Shown here: positions 7,363 to 16,785 of the stretch, piece after piece | How the letters are laid out: each line of letters starts with the position of its first letter | How positions within the stretch are numbered: the first letter of the stretch is position 1 | From: Candidatus Effluviviaceae Genus I sp. | GTDB lineage: Bacteria > Joyebacterota > Joyebacteria > Joyebacterales > Joyebacteraceae | Direction of reading: 5' to 3' | Assembly: GCA_016867725.1 (NCBI GenBank) | Contig: VGIX01000011.1 | Span: 1 to 51,928, forward strand | DNA length: 51,928 bases | Program-made: the position numbers and the translations under genes | The notes under the pieces: generated by a model | Database searches by the model: none | Told to the model about the DNA's origin: nothing | What the model saw: the letters and a program-made list of their open reading frames with translations, nothing else

Positions 7363-8880
7363 CTATCGGAGAGCCACGATCTTCCTCTTCGCCACGGCGC
7401 CTCCCGACTCGACCGCGCACACGTAGGCCCCGGACGACGCCGGCACCCCGTCGCCGGTCGTGAGGTCCCACGTCGCGGAGTGCGGGCCCGCGGAGAACAC
7501 GTCGTCGGCGATGACCCGGACGAGGCGCCCGCCCACGGTGTAGACGGCGACTCGGGCGTGCCCCGCCTCGGGGAGAAGGAACGCGAGCGCGGCATCCTGC
7601 ACGGCCGGGTTCGGCCACACTGCGAGCGACAGGGTTGCGACGACACCGCCGTTCAGCGATGACACCATCGTCGCGTCATCACCCTCTCCAGGGAGAACGG
7701 CATGCGGTGTCCCGGGGGCCGAGTCCCTCCTCGTCGGAGCGGTCGTGAAGCTGTCAGCTGCGGTCGCCGCGAACGCGCATGCCTCGTCAACGGCGCACAC
7801 CCTGTAGTGGTACACGGTGTTCGGCGCAAGCCCGCTGACCTCCACCTGATAGCTGCTCCCGCCGGCAGGCATCCCGGGCCACACGCCCACGGGTTCCGGG
7901 TTGCCTGCAAGCTCCACCCAGGTCGAGCAGGGCCGGTCGGTCGCCCATCGGAGGACCGCCCTCGTGTCCTGCACCGTGTCGGCCCGCGCCCGCGTGATCG
8001 TGGGAGCCTTGAGCTCAGGGGCGAGCACGACGTCGAAGCCCGGCGTCCGGAAGAACCCCGGAGCGCACGCGGCGGTGTCCGCGCCGCACGCGCTCATGGC
8101 CACGAACGCGTACTCCGCCTCAGGGACGACCGGCCCGACCAGCACGCGGTGGTTCACCACGAGCGTGGTGTCGACCGGCGTTTCGAGGTCAAGGACTCCC
8201 CGGATCCCGTATCGGACCTTGGACGTCGCGGGGCGGTCCGTGTCCCAGATGACCGTGACGTAGAACGACGAGACGGTCCGTGCCGAGACCCCCCAGATGA
8301 TCGGCGGCCCCGTCTGCGCGAGCGGGAGCGTCTCGAACAGCGTCTCCACAGGAACGGCCGGCACTCCTTCGGCGCTGCTCGAGCGCGCCCGCACACGGTA
8401 TGGGGTTCCCGGCGTCAGACCCTCGAGAGCGACCGCGTGGCTGGTCACAAGGTCCCCGTCGAGCGGCGTCAGGTTCCCGAGGTCCGGAGAGGGACCGTAC
8501 TCGACCTGGGACGTGGCGGGAGCGTCGGTCGTCCATGCGATCGTCGCCGAGGTCGGCGTGACGTCGAGGACCTCGAGGTGCGAGATGACGGGCGCGCCCG
8601 ATGCGAGGACCGTCACGACGATCCCGCCGCCCGGAAGCCCGTCGTCGTCTACGGTGAACGCCAGGATTCCGAGTTCATCCGACTCGACCGAGACGGCACT
8701 CGAGGGCGCGCCGTTCAGGATCACCGAGAAGGACGTCTGGGGGGACATGCCCACGAGCACGTGAGAGGTCACGGCGCGAGTGGTGCCGTCGGCGACGGCG
8801 GCGGCGGAGCTGAACCATAGAGCGGCCGCGGCCGCCAGTGCGGCCGCGGCGCGCTCTCGCCCTGATGCTCGACATCCCAT
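7363..8880 (-). CDS. Secreted multi-FN3 protein with FlgD-like C-terminal domain
   Basis: A 505-residue exported protein. The N-terminus is a signal peptide (residues about 8-31, Ala-rich, ending AVADG). Three fibronectin-III-like modules follow, each with the signature TSATIAWTTD / VTVIWDTDRPATSKVRYG / AVLRWATDRPCSTWVEL, and a C-terminal FlgD Ig-like tail (LAVWPNPA ... VAVYTVGGRLVR ... SSGAYVCAVE ... KRKIVAL). Such tails are common in the FCB group, where they accompany secretion to the surface. The function of the modules is unknown; adhesion or matrix binding is plausible. Shorter starts do not keep the signal peptide. Confidence 0.8.
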   Translation of the reverse strand: MGCRASGRERAAAALAAAAALWFSSAAAVADGTTRAVTSHVLVGMSPQTSFSVILNGAPSSAVSVESDELGILAFTVDDDGLPGGGIVVTVLASGAPVISHLEVLDVTPTSATIAWTTDAPATSQVEYGPSPDLGNLTPLDGDLVTSHAVALEGLTPGTPYRVRARSSSAEGVPAVPVETLFETLPLAQTGPPIIWGVSARTVSSFYVTVIWDTDRPATSKVRYGIRGVLDLETPVDTTLVVNHRVLVGPVVPEAEYAFVAMSACGADTAACAPGFFRTPGFDVVLAPELKAPTITRARADTVQDTRAVLRWATDRPCSTWVELAGNPEPVGVWPGMPAGGSSYQVEVSGLAPNTVYHYRVCAVDEACAFAATAADSFTTAPTRRDSAPGTPHAVLPGEGDDATMVSSLNGGVVATLSLAVWPNPAVQDAALAFLLPEAGHARVAVYTVGGRLVRVIADDVFSAGPHSATWDLTTGDGVPASSGAYVCAVESGGAVAKRKIVALR

Positions 8881-9157
8881 CGGAGCCTCTCGAGTGGCGA
8901 GTGAAGGACTTCAGGCGGGACCCGCGAGGCCGGAGGCGGGTGCATAGGGGGTTGCCAGATGCGTGGAAGACCCTTGGGCCAGCGGATGTGGGGGGATCCG
9001 CTCGACCCAGCGCGACCGAGGCTTCTTGGTATGCCTGCGCGGCCCCGCAAGGTCCCGCTTCACCTGAGTTCCTTTGTCAAACGCCGGAGGCTCGACCTGC
9101 ACTTGCTGAGATGCACAAACTGTGCCGGGTGGGAGGTTACATCAGTGAAACAACGAA
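8881..9157. other. Intergenic region upstream of the FN3/FlgD-tail gene
   Basis: About 280 bp with no gene I can support. It contains a TTGACA (9080-9075 on the minus strand) that could be a -35 element, but there is no convincing -10 at the right spacing. Confidence 0.3.
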
Positions 9158-9187
9158 GAAGCCCGGCCGCCACTGCGACCGGGCTTC
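9158..9187 (-). terminator. Rho-independent terminator of the FN3 lipoprotein gene
   Basis: A perfect 9-bp stem (9158-9166 with 9179-9187) with a 12-base loop, followed on the minus strand by TTCGTTGTTTC. It lies 40 bp past the stop at 9227. Confidence 0.75.
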
Positions 9188-9226
9188 GTGGGAACACCAA
9201 CCGCGCTGTGTCCGCCGGGACCGCTC

Positions 9227-10840
9227 TTACCTGAAGGACGGCCTCGGCGTGGCGGAGACAACGTTGGACAGCGAGCGCGCCCCGAACGAGTCAACCACAG
9301 CGACCTCGTACCAGTACACGACCGTCTCCAGAAGCGAGGTGTGCGTGTAGAACGTCTCGCTCGGGACGGTGATGCGCGCGAGGACGCGCTTCTCGCCGGT
9401 GCTCGGGGGACTTGGGGGAACCTGTTCCCAGCCTATGACCTCGTACTCCAGGAAGTCGTCCTCCTGGCTCCGGGACCAGCTGAGAACGAGCGAGGTGCTG
9501 TCCGGCGACCACGGTGTGTAGAGCTCCACCGGATCCGGGGGCTCGTTCGCAAGCGTCGTGCCGGACCGCTCGTTGCTGATGGTGGACAGCCCGATGGCGT
9601 CGAACACGTACACAGCGTAGTGGTAGGTGCGATCGGGCTCAAGCCCCGTGTCCGTGAACTCGGTGTCGTTGGCGTCCCGTATGTCGGCGATGAGCCTGCG
9701 CTGCGGGGACGTTGCCACGCCAGGAACGGGAGACCTGTAGAGCTTGTACCGCGCGAAGTCGGCATCGTTGCTCCGGCTCCAGGAGAGCGCGATGCTCCGC
9801 TTCGACAGCGCCACCGGCAGAGCGAGCGTCACGGCGTTCGGCGGCGTCTGGATCGTCACGGTCCCCGGCGCCAGCGCGGTCGGCGCGTCGTTCCCCACCT
9901 CGTCGATGAACCCGCCGTGCACCGCGGCGTTCACGACTTCGACGCCGTGCTCGACCGCGTAGTCGCGCTCGTACACGCCGTTGCCGGCCTGCGCGTCTCC
10001 ATGGGTTCCGTCGTCGTAGAGCGTGATCCCCGACACGGACGACCCGAGGGTCACCCACGCGGTGCCGTGGGGCTCCCCCGCCGAGACGCTGAAGTGGATG
10101 ACGTCTCCGGCCTGCTTCACGAGGCCGCCCGTGTCCTCGGTCACCGACGAGATCGCGGCCCGCGTGTCGAGCTCGATGTCGTCGCTGACGACCAGCGACT
10201 GGCTGTCACCGGAGTCCCGGAACTGGGCGTACACCGTCTTCACGCCGTCGCCCGCCGGGAGCTGCCACGAGTAGTTGGCCTGATACGGCACCCACGGGGA
10301 CCCGTCGACCGAGGCCGAGTTCGAGACCCTCATGAGCTCGGTCGTCGACGGGGCGGACATCGTGATCGTGACGTCACGAGTGGACGTCTTCGGCCTGCCG
10401 CCGGCGATCAGGATGCCGAACGCGCGCGGCGTGACCGAAAGCGGGCGCGAGAGCCGTCCCTCGAGGCCCAGCACGTTCACGCCGGAGACTTTGTAGGAGT
10501 ACTCCTGGCCGTTGCGCACACCCGAGTCCTCACAGCGCCTCCTCGTCACGGTGCGGAGCAGCTCGTAGTCCTCCTCCTCGCCGGCCTCGACCGCCCAGCG
10601 ATAGACCCTGTAGCTCGCCACGCCGGTCGTGTCGTCCATCGCCCACGAGAGGACCACCAGCCGGTCGGACACGACCGCCGTGAGCCCGGTCGGCTTCCCC
10701 GGGATCCCCGACGACGTGCCGGGGTTGTCCGGGTCGAGCGGGTTGTCGTGGTCGGGCGACGCGAGTTCGCGGAAGCAGCCTGTCAGGGCCGCCGCGCCCA
10801 GCGCCGCCAGAAGGACAGCGAACCCAATGCGCCTCTTCAT
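9227..10840 (-). CDS. FN3-domain lipoprotein
   Basis: A 537-residue lipoprotein: the signal peptide ends in the lipobox LTGC near residue 21. At least three FN3-like modules are visible (SDRLVVLSWAMDDT, RSIALSWSRSNDAD, TSLVLSWSRSQEDD), each followed by a YRVYR/YKLYR/YEVIG strand. A different beta domain lies between the first and second (with YDDGTHGDAQAGNG). ATG 10840 was chosen because GGAGG precedes it and the lipoprotein signal follows. It is the second gene of a two-gene unit with the PEGA protein, 22 bp apart. Function unknown; envelope or surface location is inferred. Confidence 0.8.
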   Translation of the reverse strand: MKRRIGFAVLLAALGAAALTGCFRELASPDHDNPLDPDNPGTSSGIPGKPTGLTAVVSDRLVVLSWAMDDTTGVASYRVYRWAVEAGEEEDYELLRTVTRRRCEDSGVRNGQEYSYKVSGVNVLGLEGRLSRPLSVTPRAFGILIAGGRPKTSTRDVTITMSAPSTTELMRVSNSASVDGSPWVPYQANYSWQLPAGDGVKTVYAQFRDSGDSQSLVVSDDIELDTRAAISSVTEDTGGLVKQAGDVIHFSVSAGEPHGTAWVTLGSSVSGITLYDDGTHGDAQAGNGVYERDYAVEHGVEVVNAAVHGGFIDEVGNDAPTALAPGTVTIQTPPNAVTLALPVALSKRSIALSWSRSNDADFARYKLYRSPVPGVATSPQRRLIADIRDANDTEFTDTGLEPDRTYHYAVYVFDAIGLSTISNERSGTTLANEPPDPVELYTPWSPDSTSLVLSWSRSQEDDFLEYEVIGWEQVPPSPPSTGEKRVLARITVPSETFYTHTSLLETVVYWYEVAVVDSFGARSLSNVVSATPRPSFR

Positions 10841-10862
10841 CGGGGGAACCTCCAGGGTGTCG

Positions 10863-11606
10863 CTAGAACCCGAACGCGACGCCGAACGTGGTCCGGTCCG
10901 CGTCCATGGACGCGAAGAACCCGGGCCCAGGGCCGTCGGTGACCGCGAAGCGGCCCTCTCCATACGAGGGAAACAGCAGCGTCGCGTCCAGCACGTTCAC
11001 CAGCCAGATGGCGGCCGCCGCGTAGGACCACCGCTTCCGCTGCTCGTGCCACGTGTTGAGATCGTCGTAACGGCGCAACAGCTCGGCGTACTTCTCCTGG
11101 ATGTCGTCGATCTGCGTCGCGGCGTCGTACGCCGCAGCGGCGGCGTTGTACCGCTCCTCCGCGGTCTGGCGCTTCGCGTCCGTCCACAGGACGCCGGCCA
11201 GCGCCGCCGCCTGCGCGACGGCGAACGCCGCTCCTTTGCCGCCCTGTCCCGTGTAGTGCTGGCCCCAGCCCGGCAGGATCGCCGATCGGAACCCCGCGCG
11301 GAGCGGGGTCTTCCTCACCATGCGGATGGACAGCGAGTCCGTCCGCGTGGCGGAGAGAACCACGTACCCCTCCCACATCTCGTGCCCCGCCTTGAACGCC
11401 CGCACCTCGTACGCGCCCCAGAGCGGCCTGTCCAGCCGCCACGGCGTGACGCCGCGCAGCACGTGCTCCCCGGACAGCTCGACCACCGCTCCCGGAGGCT
11501 GCGATGTGATCACGAGCCCGCCGGTCTGCGCACCCGCGCTGCCGGGCAGCGCGAGCGAGGCCGCCGCGAGCGTGAGAAGGAACAGGAGTGGCATGCCGCG
11601 AACCAT
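10863..11606 (-). CDS. PEGA-domain, DUF5683-like membrane-associated protein
   Basis: A 247-residue protein with a signal peptide (cleavage after SAGAQ near residue 27). A PEGA-type beta domain follows (LVITSQPPGAVVELSG ... GVTPWRLDRPLWG ... YEVRAFKAGHE). Next comes a DUF5683-like segment with LPGWGQHYTGQGGKG and two hydrophobic stretches separated by a charged, possibly coiled-coil region (residues about 145-200). Start at ATG 11606, with AGGGGG six bases upstream; an ATG twelve bases downstream is a weaker alternative. A strong promoter lies 70 bp upstream. Role unknown; envelope placement is inferred. Confidence 0.72.
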   Translation of the reverse strand: MVRGMPLLFLLTLAAASLALPGSAGAQTGGLVITSQPPGAVVELSGEHVLRGVTPWRLDRPLWGAYEVRAFKAGHEMWEGYVVLSATRTDSLSIRMVRKTPLRAGFRSAILPGWGQHYTGQGGKGAAFAVAQAAALAGVLWTDAKRQTAEERYNAAAAAYDAATQIDDIQEKYAELLRRYDDLNTWHEQRKRWSYAAAAIWLVNVLDATLLFPSYGEGRFAVTDGPGPGFFASMDADRTTFGVAFGF

Positions 11607-11675
11607 GGGTCGCCCCCTCGCTGTCGTGGGCCGGTGTTGCCGCCGAGGCACCCGTCGCCCCCGCGGGCAGGGGCC

Positions 11676-11704
11676 ATTCTAGGGAGCGTCCTCAGCGCTG
11701 TCAA
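11676..11704 (-). promoter_or_regulatory. Strong sigma-70-type promoter of the PEGA/FN3-lipoprotein unit
   Basis: On the minus strand a perfect TTGACA (11704-11699) is followed after exactly 17 bases by TAGAAT (11681-11676), the closest match to consensus I saw in the window. It separates this two-gene unit from prsR upstream. Confidence 0.75.
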
Positions 11705-11750
11705 GGCGGCTGGCCGGCGCGTCACGCCGGCAGCCGAGCCCGAGCGTCGG

Positions 11751-13100
11751 CTATCCGGCGTGCTGCCTCGGGCGGCCCTTGAACCGGGTGGCCGTGATCC
11801 CGTGCTTCCTCATGAGGTCGTAGAGCGTCGGCCTGCTCACGCCGATGGCCCTTGCCGCCCGGGAGACGTTCCCGCCCGTCTCCCGCAGCGCGCTCTCCAG
11901 GAGCTCGCGCTCGGCCCCGTTCCTGACCTCGGTGAGCGTGTGCTCCCGGCCGTTCGCCGCGTCGCCGGGAAGGCCCAGGTCGGTGGCCGACACGAGCCGC
12001 CCCCGCGCCATGATGACGGCGCGCCGCACGCGCGCCTCGACCTCCGTGACGTTCTCCGGCCAGTCGTGCGCCAGCATCGCCCGCTCGGCCGCCTTCGTGA
12101 ACCCGACCGTCCGACGCCCCTCCGCGAGCGCAGCCGACTCGAGCGCCGCCTCGGCCAGGGCGAGAACGTCCATCTGACGCTCCCGCACGGGGGGGAGCGG
12201 GATCGCGATGACGGCCAGCCTGCAGTACAGATCGCCGCGGAAACGCCCGGTACGCGCATCGCTGTCGAGCGGGCTGTCGGACGACGCGACGATCCGCGCG
12301 TCCCGCCCCGGCTCGACGGACGCGAGAAACGCGGCAAGCCTCGCCTGCGCCGACGGCGGAAGCGACCGGAGGTTCGCGATGTAGAGCGTCCCGTCTCGCG
12401 CCTCCGCGAGCAGCCCGCCGGGCGGCCGCCCGTTCGATGCCGGCCCGAACACGTCATCCTCCATGGCCCGCTCGGGCAGCGCCGAAGCGTCCACCGCCAC
12501 GAACGGCCCCCCGGCGCGCGCCGAGAGCTCGTGGATCGTCCTCGCGGCCCGCCGCTTCCCCGTCCCCGACTCCCCGATGAGGAGCACCGGAGCGTCCGTC
12601 GCCGCGGCGGTCCTGATGAGCGCGAGCGCCTCGGCCATCGCCGGACAGGAGCCCACCATGCCACGCGGGCCCTCGACGCGCCGATCTGCCTCCTCAGGCT
12701 CGCCCGTCCCCTCGAGGTCGCGCACCCGGATCGCGCGCCGCAGGAGGACGAGAAGCTCACCGACGTCCACCGGCTTCTCGCAGTAGTCGAATGCGCCGAG
12801 GTCGATCGCGCGGACGGCGTGCTCCCGCTGCGTGCTGCCGGTGAGCATCACGACCTTCGGGGGACGGCGGCACTCCTGCGCCGCCGCGAGGATGTCGAGC
12901 CCCTCCTCGGACTCCCCCGGCCTTGCCGTGAGCGACAGGTCGAGCGTGACGACGTCCGGGGAGCGCTCGCGGAGCTCCCGAAGCGCGTCCGCCGCCGTGG
13001 CGGCCGACGACACGTCGTACTCGTCGGACAGCGCCCAGCCGAGCTGCGAGCGGATGACCGCGTCGTCGTCCACGATGAGCACGCGCCTGCGTTCCGCCAT
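11751..13100 (-). CDS. prsR: PrsR-type response regulator with degenerate AAA+ domain
   Basis: A 449-residue regulator. Residues 1-125 form an intact receiver (acidic DDD at 11-13, phospho-Asp 54, Thr 87, Lys 109). Residues about 150-385 form a sigma-54-interaction AAA+ domain, and the C-terminus is a Fis-type helix-turn-helix (NVSRAARAIGVSRPTLYDLM). Family PrsR proteins are sigma-54 activators. Here Walker A is kept (GESGTGKR, 176-183), but the GAFTGA loop is replaced by a shorter PASNGRPPGG stretch and Walker B has become LYIAN (239-243), so both acidic residues are missing. The arginine region GRFRGDLYCRL is kept. ATP hydrolysis and sigma-54 contact are therefore doubtful; direct repression or class-I activation is plausible. 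Last gene of the 20-gene run. Confidence 0.88.
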   Translation of the reverse strand: MAERRRVLIVDDDAVIRSQLGWALSDEYDVSSAATAADALRELRERSPDVVTLDLSLTARPGESEEGLDILAAAQECRRPPKVVMLTGSTQREHAVRAIDLGAFDYCEKPVDVGELLVLLRRAIRVRDLEGTGEPEEADRRVEGPRGMVGSCPAMAEALALIRTAAATDAPVLLIGESGTGKRRAARTIHELSARAGGPFVAVDASALPERAMEDDVFGPASNGRPPGGLLAEARDGTLYIANLRSLPPSAQARLAAFLASVEPGRDARIVASSDSPLDSDARTGRFRGDLYCRLAVIAIPLPPVRERQMDVLALAEAALESAALAEGRRTVGFTKAAERAMLAHDWPENVTEVEARVRRAVIMARGRLVSATDLGLPGDAANGREHTLTEVRNGAERELLESALRETGGNVSRAARAIGVSRPTLYDLMRKHGITATRFKGRPRQHAG

Positions 13101-13150
13101 CGTCACCTCGTAGCCTCCGGCCCGCGCGGCGATGCGCCGCCCGACCTCGC

Positions 13151-15241
13151 TCAGCCGGCCTGAGGCAGGACGATCTCGAAGACCGCCCCGCGCGCGCCGT
13201 TGAACGCCCGGATCCCGCCGCCGCAGCTCCTCACGAGCTCCCGGCAGTGGTACAACCCGATCCCGAGGCCGCCTTCCTTCGTGGTCCTGAACGGCCTGAA
13301 CAGCGCGCCGCTCTCGATGAGCCGTTCCGGGATCCCCGGACCGTTGTCCGAGACCCTGACCACCACGCTGGCATTGCCGCAGCGTTCCGCGTGGATGTCG
13401 ATCTGGCCATGCCCGTCCAGCGCCTCGCGCGCGTTCCGGAGCAGATTGCGCAGCACGATCGCGACGTCGCCGCGCGCGGCCGCGACGGCGAGGTCCTCGG
13501 GCACCGACATGCGCACGACGACCGGCGACGTCGGTCCCCCCAGCCCCGCCCCGTCGATCGCCTCGCGCACGGCGTCCGCGAGCCCGGAACGCGCCGCGGC
13601 GGCCTGCTCGCCCTGCGCGCCGCCCACGCGGGCGACGATGCGCTCCATCGAGCCGATGGACTCGGCGATCGCCTCGAGACAGCTCGCCCTGAACTCGGGG
13701 TCCTCGAGCCGCGTCCTGGCGTTCCCAAGCAGCATCGAGAGCCCGGTGATGCAGTTCTTGAGATCGTGCACGACGAACGCGGAGACCCTGTGCAGGGTCT
13801 CGAGCTCCCTGCCTTCCGCCATCCGCGTCGCGAGCCGCGCCGCAAGGAGCGCGTTGCCGGCCTGAAGCCCGATGGTCGTGAGCAGATCGAGGTCCTCGCT
13901 CGTGTGCCCGCCCGCGCGCCGCGGCCCGACGAGCACGATCCCGACAAGCTCCGCGCCGGCGAGGAGCGGACCGGCGATCTCGTGGCCCGAGCGCTCGAGC
14001 GCCTCGGCGTGGCGCCCGGCCCACGCGCGCAGCTCGCGCTCGCCGCCGCCGATCCTCACGGCGGCCCGCCGCGCGTCCAGGACCCCGAGGAGCGCGTCGT
14101 CCCCCAGCGCGTCGCTCAACCGGGCGTCGAACGCGCGGTCGCCGAAGAACAGGGGGCCCCGCGCCTCGTTCTCGACGAGCGCGACCTCGACCGGCGCCGC
14201 GTCGAGCGCGTCGGCCACGAGCGCCCGCACGCTCTCGACGATCTCCGCCTCATCCACCCCCGACGCCATGACCCTCGACGCGCGCGCCCACTCGCGCCGG
14301 TAGTCGTGCCGCGACAGGTGGAAGTTCGAGTCCACGAACCTCCGCATGTGGCGGCGGACGCGCGTCGAGCTCAGGAGCGCGGCCAGAGCGGTGAGCGCCA
14401 GGAAGGAGACCGCGACGAGCGGCGCCGTCGGGAGGCTCAGGCCCAGCGTCCGGACGATGAGCGCGACGAGGCCGACGGCCAGCAGGTAGGCGCCGGCCGC
14501 GAAGGCCGTGAACGAGGCGTAGAACACCGGGCGGCCGACGCGCACGGCGGCGCCGGCGAGCCTCCTCCGAGCGACGGAGTAGCCGATGAGCGCCATCGCC
14601 GCGAGCGCCGGCACGGCGCCCACCGCGAGGAGCGACACGCGCACCCGCGAGTAGAGAAGCGCTGCCGAGAGCACGAACGCGTGATAGGCCAGCGCGGCGA
14701 ACAGGCCGAGCGCGGCATGCTTGAGTCGAGGGAACGCGTCGGGCCTCGCCGCCCGCAGCGTCACCTCGAGGTTGAAGAGCAGCGCGAGGACCGATGCGAT
14801 CAGATAGACGATCATGGCCCGCCCGGCGGGCCCGAACACGAGCACGTGCCCGTCATCGGCGCCCGCGATCCCGAACAGCACGCTCCCGTCGAGGCTCTTC
14901 GCGACGAAGAACGCCGCCGCCAGCGCCGCCAGGACGAGGTAGGGCCGCCACGCGCGGACGACGCGCGCCCCGTTCTCGCGGGCGTACGCCAGAAGAAGAA
15001 CCGTCCAGGGGAGAGGCACGGCGGCCGCCGCCGCGCACGCGGCGCGCGCGCGCAGCGCGGCCACGGACGCCGACGGACTCACGCGCACAGAGCCGATGGC
15101 GAAGAGCCACGCGGCCGCGCCGAACGCGCCGAGCGCGAACGACACGCGGCTCACGCGCGGCCCCGGGCGCGCGAGCGCGGCGACACCGCCCGCCAGGCAG
15201 GCGGCGACCGCAATGAGGATCAACGCGGAGACTGCGTCCAT
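13151..15241 (-). CDS. prsK: PrsK-type membrane histidine kinase (PEP-CTERM system)
   Basis: A 696-residue kinase. The first ~300 residues hold about eight membrane helices, followed by a GAF-like domain (about 320-480) and the phosphoacceptor motif FVVHDLKN near residue 497. The ATP-binding domain follows with the N-box LRNLLRNAREA, G1 DNGPGIP and G2 GGLGIGLY. This architecture is that of the PEP-CTERM-system kinase PrsK. The partner PrsR lies 50 bp downstream; the TPR lipoprotein ends 12 bp upstream. It probably phosphorylates Asp 54 of PrsR; the signal is unknown. Confidence 0.9.
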   Translation of the reverse strand: MDAVSALILIAVAACLAGGVAALARPGPRVSRVSFALGAFGAAAWLFAIGSVRVSPSASVAALRARAACAAAAAVPLPWTVLLLAYARENGARVVRAWRPYLVLAALAAAFFVAKSLDGSVLFGIAGADDGHVLVFGPAGRAMIVYLIASVLALLFNLEVTLRAARPDAFPRLKHAALGLFAALAYHAFVLSAALLYSRVRVSLLAVGAVPALAAMALIGYSVARRRLAGAAVRVGRPVFYASFTAFAAGAYLLAVGLVALIVRTLGLSLPTAPLVAVSFLALTALAALLSSTRVRRHMRRFVDSNFHLSRHDYRREWARASRVMASGVDEAEIVESVRALVADALDAAPVEVALVENEARGPLFFGDRAFDARLSDALGDDALLGVLDARRAAVRIGGGERELRAWAGRHAEALERSGHEIAGPLLAGAELVGIVLVGPRRAGGHTSEDLDLLTTIGLQAGNALLAARLATRMAEGRELETLHRVSAFVVHDLKNCITGLSMLLGNARTRLEDPEFRASCLEAIAESIGSMERIVARVGGAQGEQAAAARSGLADAVREAIDGAGLGGPTSPVVVRMSVPEDLAVAAARGDVAIVLRNLLRNAREALDGHGQIDIHAERCGNASVVVRVSDNGPGIPERLIESGALFRPFRTTKEGGLGIGLYHCRELVRSCGGGIRAFNGARGAVFEIVLPQAG

Positions 15242-15253
15242 GAACTCACTCCG

Positions 15254-16783
15254 TCACCGGCCGCGCCGGTCCAGCGCGTCAAGCCTCGCCTTCGCTTCCT
15301 CGCCGGCCGCCGTTCCCGCGTGGCCGGCGCGAACGCGCGCGAGGAGTTCGCGCGCCCGCGCCTCGTCTCCAAGCTTCGAAGCGTACAGGGCCGCCGCCTG
15401 CAGCAGCATGCCGGGCGCCGCTTCCGAACCCGGCAGGCCTCCCGCGGTCTCCACGAGCGTCTCGGCGGCCTCCTCCCACTTCCCCTGGTCGAGCCTCGCC
15501 TCGACGAGGTAGCTCCTCGCCGTGAGGTCCGCAGGGGTGGACGGCCACTCTCCGCTCACGCGCCGGTAGTGCTGCACCGCCCGCTCGTACGCGCTCGCCG
15601 CGGCGGCGGCCTGCCCGGCGTCGCGGTAGTGCCTTGCGACGTGAAGCGGAGCCTGCAGGCCGTAGAGGGTCGCCGGGTGCTCCTGGGACAGCGCGTTGTA
15701 GCGCGCCACCGCCGTTTCCCAACTGCCCCCGAGTTCGTAGGAGAGCGCAAGGTAGTGCATCGCCGTGGCCGAGACCGTCGGCTCGCCCCTGAATTCCGCC
15801 AGAACCCGCTCCAGGCGCGCGCGCGCCTCGGGGTACCTCGCAGCATCGATGTCGAGCGCGGCCAGGGCGATGGCCGCCGTCGCCCCGGACACCTTCGAGG
15901 GATACGCGGCTTCGGTCTTCTCGTAGTACTCGCGGGCCCTGGCGGTGTTTCGAAGCCCGGCCGAGTAGATCTCCGCAAGTCGCAGCCAGATGGCGGCGCG
16001 GTTCTGCTCGTTCCCGTACAGCCCGTCGAAGTGCTCCAGCGTGCCGGCGGCGTCCGCGAATCGCCCCTCCTGCGCGTAGCTCTCCCCTTTGAGCTCGAGC
16101 GCGAGCCTGGCGGTCGGGCTTCCCTCCCACTCGCCGATCCAGCGGTCGTAGTAGTCCCGCGCCCGCTCGAAGAGCTCCGCCGCGCGCGCGGCCTCTCCGC
16201 GCACGGCGTACCCGGCGGCCAGCTTGATCGGCGTGCGGAGGATCCGGGCGTCGGGAGCGCCGGACGCCTCGGCCGCCGGCGGCCACTCCTCGGTCAGCGC
16301 CTCGTACTCTTCCGCCGCGTCCTCCCAGCGGCCGGTCGCCTCGAGCATGCTCCCGGCCGTCAGGCGCGCCTCGACGCACAGGGCGCGGTCGAACGCGCAG
16401 CTCTCGCGCACGGACGCGAGCACCCCGAGCGCGGCGTCCGCGTCTCCACGATCGAATGCCATGCCGGCCAGAACGAGGCGGCTCCGTCCCGCGATGGACG
16501 CGATGTCGCGCCCCAGCTCCGTGGTCGGCTCGCCGGTCCGGGGGTACCTCGCGACGATGGCCTCGTAGCTCGATCGCACGCGGGCCAGCATCTCGTCGGT
16601 CATGAGCTCCGGGTTGGACCGCATCGCCTGGGCGAGCTTCCCCGCCCGCCACGCCATGCGCTCCGCCTCGTAGCGGTCCTCGAGCTCCGAGGACCCGCAG
16701 CCGGCGGCCAGAAGCGCGACGACCGCAAGAAGGGCCGCGGCGAGGGTGCAGGCGCGCGAACGACGACTGACGTTCCTCGCCAT
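15254..16783 (-). CDS. TPR-repeat lipoprotein of the exosortase locus (PrsT-like position)
   Basis: A 509-residue lipoprotein: signal peptide with lipobox AAGC near residue 29, then many tetratricopeptide-like helical pairs (for example AAEEYEALTEEWP, ARAREYYEKTEAAYP, ETAVARYNALSQEHP, AASAYERAVQHYRRV) to the end. GGAGG precedes ATG 16783. TPR proteins next to PrsK/PrsR are often called PrsT; by position this is the counterpart, though I cannot show homology. Likely a periplasmic scaffold for the envelope machinery. The upstream membrane gene ends 2 bp away, so the two are co-translated. Confidence 0.75.
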   Translation of the reverse strand: MARNVSRRSRACTLAAALLAVVALLAAGCGSSELEDRYEAERMAWRAGKLAQAMRSNPELMTDEMLARVRSSYEAIVARYPRTGEPTTELGRDIASIAGRSRLVLAGMAFDRGDADAALGVLASVRESCAFDRALCVEARLTAGSMLEATGRWEDAAEEYEALTEEWPPAAEASGAPDARILRTPIKLAAGYAVRGEAARAAELFERARDYYDRWIGEWEGSPTARLALELKGESYAQEGRFADAAGTLEHFDGLYGNEQNRAAIWLRLAEIYSAGLRNTARAREYYEKTEAAYPSKVSGATAAIALAALDIDAARYPEARARLERVLAEFRGEPTVSATAMHYLALSYELGGSWETAVARYNALSQEHPATLYGLQAPLHVARHYRDAGQAAAAASAYERAVQHYRRVSGEWPSTPADLTARSYLVEARLDQGKWEEAAETLVETAGGLPGSEAAPGMLLQAAALYASKLGDEARARELLARVRAGHAGTAAGEEAKARLDALDRRGR

Positions 16784-16785
16784 GA

